Shown here one piece after another: positions 30,947 to 33,484 of a stretch of 33,484 bases of DNA. The notes beneath the pieces were generated by a model. It searched no databases. It was not told the origin of the DNA and was given only the letters and a program-made list of their open reading frames with translations. Source of the stretch: an uncultured Ezakiella sp. (GTDB lineage Bacteria; Bacillota; Clostridia; Tissierellales; Peptoniphilaceae). The DNA lies in NCBI GenBank assembly GCA_947293975.1, contig CAMYPV010000007.1:1-33484 (forward strand), read 5' to 3'. Every line of letters begins with the position of its first letter. Positions within the stretch are counted from its first letter, which is position 1. Both the position numbers and the translations under genes were made by a program.

Positions 30947-31840
30947 ATGGAATTAAAGCTTATTGACATTGATAAGAGCTACGGCAAAAATCATGTTTTA
31001 AAAGGCATCAGCTTTGATGTTAAAAGTGGAAAACCACTGGCGTTTTTAGGTAGAAATGGCGCAGGAAAATCCACCACAATAAAGATTTTAATGGGTGTAA
31101 TTTCAAGAGATGGCGGCAAGATTACGCTTGATGATATGGATTTTAGTGCCAAAAATTTTAAAATTGGATATTTGCCAGAAGAGCGTGGTATGTATCAAAA
31201 AGTTAAAATTTTAGAGCAATTGGTTTATTTCGCGGAATTAAAAGGATACAATCCACATGTTGCAAAAAAATCTGCACTTGAATTATTGGAACGTGTTGGT
31301 TTACAAGATTACGCTAAGAAAAAATTAGAAATATTAAGTAAGGGTAATCAACAAAAAGTGCAAATTGCACAATCACTTATCGGAGATCCGGATATTATTA
31401 TTATGGACGAACCATTTTCTGGACTTGACCCAATCAATTCAAATTTGTTAAGAGATTTAATTTTAGAACGTGCAATCAAAAACAAAATTATGTTCTTTAG
31501 TTCTCATCAAATGGGTTATGTTGATGAAATTTGTAATGACCTTGCCATTTTAAACGGCGGACAGGTTGTTGTAAATGGATCTATAGATGCTCTAAAAAGA
31601 AAACTTGCAGGAAATAATGTATTTTTAGATTTGGTGGATGCAGATAATAATCTTGTTAAAGATGATTTAATAAAAAAAGGATTTGCTGCCTCTATTAAAG
31701 ATGAAAAGATAATTGTAGATTTAACAGAGAAAAATCAAGATGACTTGTTAAACGCAGTACAAGAGTTGGGGCTAAAAATTGATAGCTACGGTATATTTAA
31801 GCCGACGCTTTCAGATATTTTTGTGGAATATGCGGGGTAG
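30947..31840 (+). CDS. ABC transporter ATP-binding protein (NatA/YhaQ-like)
   Basis: This 297-residue ATPase belongs to an ABC-2 type exporter. Walker A is GRNGAGKST (35-43), the signature is LSKGNQQK, and Walker B with D-loop is IIIMDEPFSGLDP. The H-loop is FFSSHQM, and a C-terminal DUF4162-like domain follows residue about 215. The KGNQQ form of the signature is typical of the YhaQ/NatA group, which includes sodium and drug/peptide exporters. The frame is open to 30923, but AAGGAGG (30936-30942) fixes ATG 30947. The permease starts 3 nt after the stop. Confidence 0.94.
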   Translation: MELKLIDIDKSYGKNHVLKGISFDVKSGKPLAFLGRNGAGKSTTIKILMGVISRDGGKITLDDMDFSAKNFKIGYLPEERGMYQKVKILEQLVYFAELKGYNPHVAKKSALELLERVGLQDYAKKKLEILSKGNQQKVQIAQSLIGDPDIIIMDEPFSGLDPINSNLLRDLILERAIKNKIMFFSSHQMGYVDEICNDLAILNGGQVVVNGSIDALKRKLAGNNVFLDLVDADNNLVKDDLIKKGFAASIKDEKIIVDLTEKNQDDLLNAVQELGLKIDSYGIFKPTLSDIFVEYAG

Positions 31841-31843
31841 ATT

Positions 31844-33031
31844 ATGTTAACAGTATTTAAATTTGAATTTTTAAACGCAGTAAGGAAAAAAGCCTTTATT
31901 ATTTCTATGGCTCTTATGCTTGTAATTACAGTTTTGTTTTCTTTTATTCCAAAAATTATTAGTAGAATTTCTCAAGGTGAAGAAAAGCCGATTGGAGTTT
32001 ATTCAGAGTACAATTTTATCAATGCAGATTTGCTTGCTCAAGGATATGGCAAAGAATTTAAGACATTTGACGATGAAAAATCATTAGAGGATGCAGTAAA
32101 GAAAAACGAGATTGATGCTGGTGTATTAATCAAAGGCGAAGATAGAAAAATTTTAATGAAATCTTCATCTATAAGTGCTATGAACAAATACAAATCATTA
32201 GTAGATGTTGCTGAGAATTTAGAAAAAAGTGAGTTATTAAAAGAGCTAAATATTGATAGTGCAAGTTCTGATAAGTTAATAAGATCAGATTACTACGAGC
32301 CGATTAGTCTTGAAACAGATGGAGCAAAAAATTTCTGGTTAGTATATATTGCATTATTTGTATTATATATGTTGATAATTATGTTTAGTAATCAAGTAGC
32401 TATGAGCATTGCACGTGAAAAATCAGATAGGACTATGGAGCTTTTAATTACAGCTGCAAAGCCATCGGATTTAATCATTGGAAAAGTCGCTGCATATGGT
32501 CTTGTAGGAATAATTTCATTACTGGTTTTGTACGGCGGCGTTATCATTGGAACAAAATTTGGCGGCGAAGATGCCATGGGAATTGTACAAAATCTAAATC
32601 TTGTACAAATGGTTCGACTAGATCAAGTTATGGTTACATTTACATTCTTTGCTCTTGGATATATCTTATATTTATTTATGATGGCTGCAGCATCAAGTCT
32701 TGTAAGCAAGATAGAAGATGTAAATACAGCGCTACAACCACTTAATATGGTGTTTATGGTTTCGTTTTTTGCATCTTATTTTGGAATGATGAATCCAGGC
32801 ATAGTTTTAAAAGTCGCAAGCTTTATACCGTTTTCGTCTCCGTTTGCAATGATAGCAAGATACGGAGTAGAAACAGTACCGATTCATGAGGTTTTAATAT
32901 CACTTGCAGTGTTATTTGTTTCGACGGTTATAATTGCAAAATTCTCCATTAAAGTTTACAAACTTGGAAGCTTTAATTATGGAGCAAAAGTTAATTTCTT
33001 TAAATCAATATTTAAAGCTATTAAAGACTAG
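31844..33031 (+). CDS. ABC-2 type transporter permease (NatB/YhaP-like)
   Basis: This 395-residue membrane partner of the preceding ATPase has one N-terminal helix at about 17-38. A large extracytoplasmic domain (about 40-160) and five or six C-terminal helices follow, starting at about 164. The N-terminus LTVFKFEFLNAVRKKAF and the coupling region SIAREKSDRTMELLITAAKPSDLIIGK are typical of NatB/YhaP. The substrate is unknown; sodium or amphipathic compounds are suggested only by family. No two-component system stands beside it. Confidence 0.92.
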   Translation: MLTVFKFEFLNAVRKKAFIISMALMLVITVLFSFIPKIISRISQGEEKPIGVYSEYNFINADLLAQGYGKEFKTFDDEKSLEDAVKKNEIDAGVLIKGEDRKILMKSSSISAMNKYKSLVDVAENLEKSELLKELNIDSASSDKLIRSDYYEPISLETDGAKNFWLVYIALFVLYMLIIMFSNQVAMSIAREKSDRTMELLITAAKPSDLIIGKVAAYGLVGIISLLVLYGGVIIGTKFGGEDAMGIVQNLNLVQMVRLDQVMVTFTFFALGYILYLFMMAAASSLVSKIEDVNTALQPLNMVFMVSFFASYFGMMNPGIVLKVASFIPFSSPFAMIARYGVETVPIHEVLISLAVLFVSTVIIAKFSIKVYKLGSFNYGAKVNFFKSIFKAIKD

Positions 33032-33042
33032 AAAGTTTTAAA

Positions 33043-33075
33043 AGCGTCTACAATTAGAATGTAGATGCTTTTTTT
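33043..33075 (+). terminator. Intrinsic terminator after the ABC permease
   Basis: A 10-bp stem AGCGTCTACA (33043-33052) / TGTAGATGCT (33060-33069) with one G-U pair is followed by T 33069-33075. Confidence 0.92.
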
Positions 33076-33103
33076 GTTTGCAAAATAAATACACTTTTTT
33101 TAT

Positions 33104-33132
33104 TTGACAAAAACTGTTATAATATGTATAAC
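33104..33132 (+). promoter_or_regulatory. Promoter upstream of topB
   Basis: TTGACA (33104-33109), 17 nt, TATAAC (33127-33132). Transcription would start near 33139, leaving a leader of about 140 nt. Confidence 0.8.
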
Positions 33133-33224
33133 ACAAATATATTTAAAGATATTAGAAAATAAACACTTACAGCGTAGCAAAAATATAAATGTAGCTATAT
33201 TGTAGTTATAAAAACAAAATTTTA

Positions 33225-33256
33225 AGAGAGAGGGAATTGAACGCTCTCTCTTTTTT
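33225..33256 (+). terminator. Intrinsic terminator inside the topB leader
   Basis: AGAGAGAG (33225-33232) pairs with CTCTCTCT (33244-33251), followed by T 33251-33256. It is 22 nt before the topB start, between promoter and gene, so it either attenuates topB or ends a small RNA of about 118 nt. Confidence 0.82.
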
Positions 33257-33278
33257 ATTGTAAAAAAGGGAGGTTTTA

Positions 33279-33436
33279 ATGGACTTAGTAATTGCTGAAA
33301 AGCCAAGCGTGGCGATGTCAATTGCAAAAATAATTGGTGCAAATAGTAAAAAAGATGGATATGTTGAAGGAGAGAATTACATTGTTTCTTGGTGTGTTGG
33401 TCACTTGGTTGGATTATCTAATGCAGAGTCTTATTA
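33279..33436 (+). CDS. topB: DNA topoisomerase III, N-terminal fragment (cut by contig end)
   Basis: The first 52 codons match the Toprim start of topoisomerase III: LVIAEKPSVAMSIAKIIGA, then DGYVEGENYIVSWCVGHLVGL. The enzyme relaxes and decatenates DNA. GGGAGG precedes ATG 33279. The reading continues without a stop into adapter sequence from 33437, so residues after about Ser-Tyr at the end are not real. Whether this is the chromosomal TopB or one from a conjugative element cannot be judged from the fragment. Confidence 0.9.
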
Positions 33437-33484
33437 CTGTCTCTTATACACATCTCCGAGCCCACGAGACCGTTATTCTAATCT
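33437..33484. other. Illumina Nextera adapter contamination
   Basis: The transposase mosaic end CTGTCTCTTATACACATCT is at 33437-33455. The Nextera read-2/i7 sequence CCGAGCCCACGAGAC follows at 33456-33470. A 10-nt stretch CGTTATTCTA (33471-33480) occupies the i7 index position, and ATCT (33481-33484) matches the start of the P7 flank. This is library sequence, not genome. Confidence 0.99.

Noticed and set aside
1..33436. Insertion sequences or prophage modules
   Set aside because: No transposase, integrase, terminal inverted repeats or phage structural genes were seen in any frame.

Overview
The window looks like the chromosome of a low-G+C Gram-positive anaerobe of the Clostridia/Tissierellia type. 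The evidence is AT-rich DNA, strong AGGAGG ribosome-binding sites, many U-tract terminators, a PyrK/PyrD class 1B dihydroorotate dehydrogenase, formate-tetrahydrofolate ligase, short YidC and Jag, and lrgAB. The murA-mreB junction lacks the sporulation genes usually found between them, so the lineage may not form spores. A genus cannot be fixed from this. No insertion sequence, prophage structure or CRISPR array is visible. Positions 33437-33484 are an Illumina Nextera adapter, so the real sequence ends at 33436 and the right edge is probably a contig end.

Layout. 1-2.5 kb: the tail of an ImmA/IrrE protein, a membrane methyltransferase-like gene and guaB. 2.7-8.9 kb: the classical origin-proximal cluster rpmH-rnpA-yidD-yidC-jag-mnmE-mnmG-rsmG, without dnaA, parAB or recognisable DnaA boxes. 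9.1-11.4 kb: murA and an mreB/mbl homologue. 11.4-12.9 kb, minus strand: ogt and lrgAB. 13.1-14.5 kb: a tyrosine phenol-lyase with a perfect-consensus promoter and a CIRCE-like inverted repeat upstream.

14.6-24.4 kb: a ten-gene run in which every gene overlaps the next: pyrB-pyrI-pyrF-pyrK-pyrD-pyrE, an acpS::nnrD fusion, a membrane-anchored TPR-like protein, asnB and pepF. It is headed by a very compact attenuator. 24.6-26.9 kb: fhs-yerC-dtxR/mntR. 26.9-27.7 kb: an RNA-rich intergenic region with a minus-strand tRNA-Thr(CGU), a triple 11-bp repeat and a 6S-like RNA. 27.7-28.7 kb: a zinc-ribbon membrane protein and a DUF1294 protein. 28.8-30.9 kb: two diverged tandem genes of the LOR/SDH (archaeal-type ornithine cyclodeaminase, TIGR00300-like) family, both lacking the usual N-terminal domain. 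30.9-33.0 kb: a NatAB-like ABC exporter. 33.1 kb to the end: the start of topB behind a leader containing an intrinsic terminator.

How the genes fit together. Most are housekeeping: ribosome and tRNA modification, membrane insertion, cell wall, and UMP and GMP synthesis. The accessory content points to amino-acid fermentation: tyrosine phenol-lyase (tyrosine to phenol, pyruvate and ammonia), oligoendopeptidase F, asparagine synthetase, possible ornithine metabolism, and C1 metabolism through Fhs. The items most worth a second look are the acpS::nnrD fusion, the truncated tandem LOR/SDH pair, the compact pyr attenuator, and the tyrosine phenol-lyase control region.
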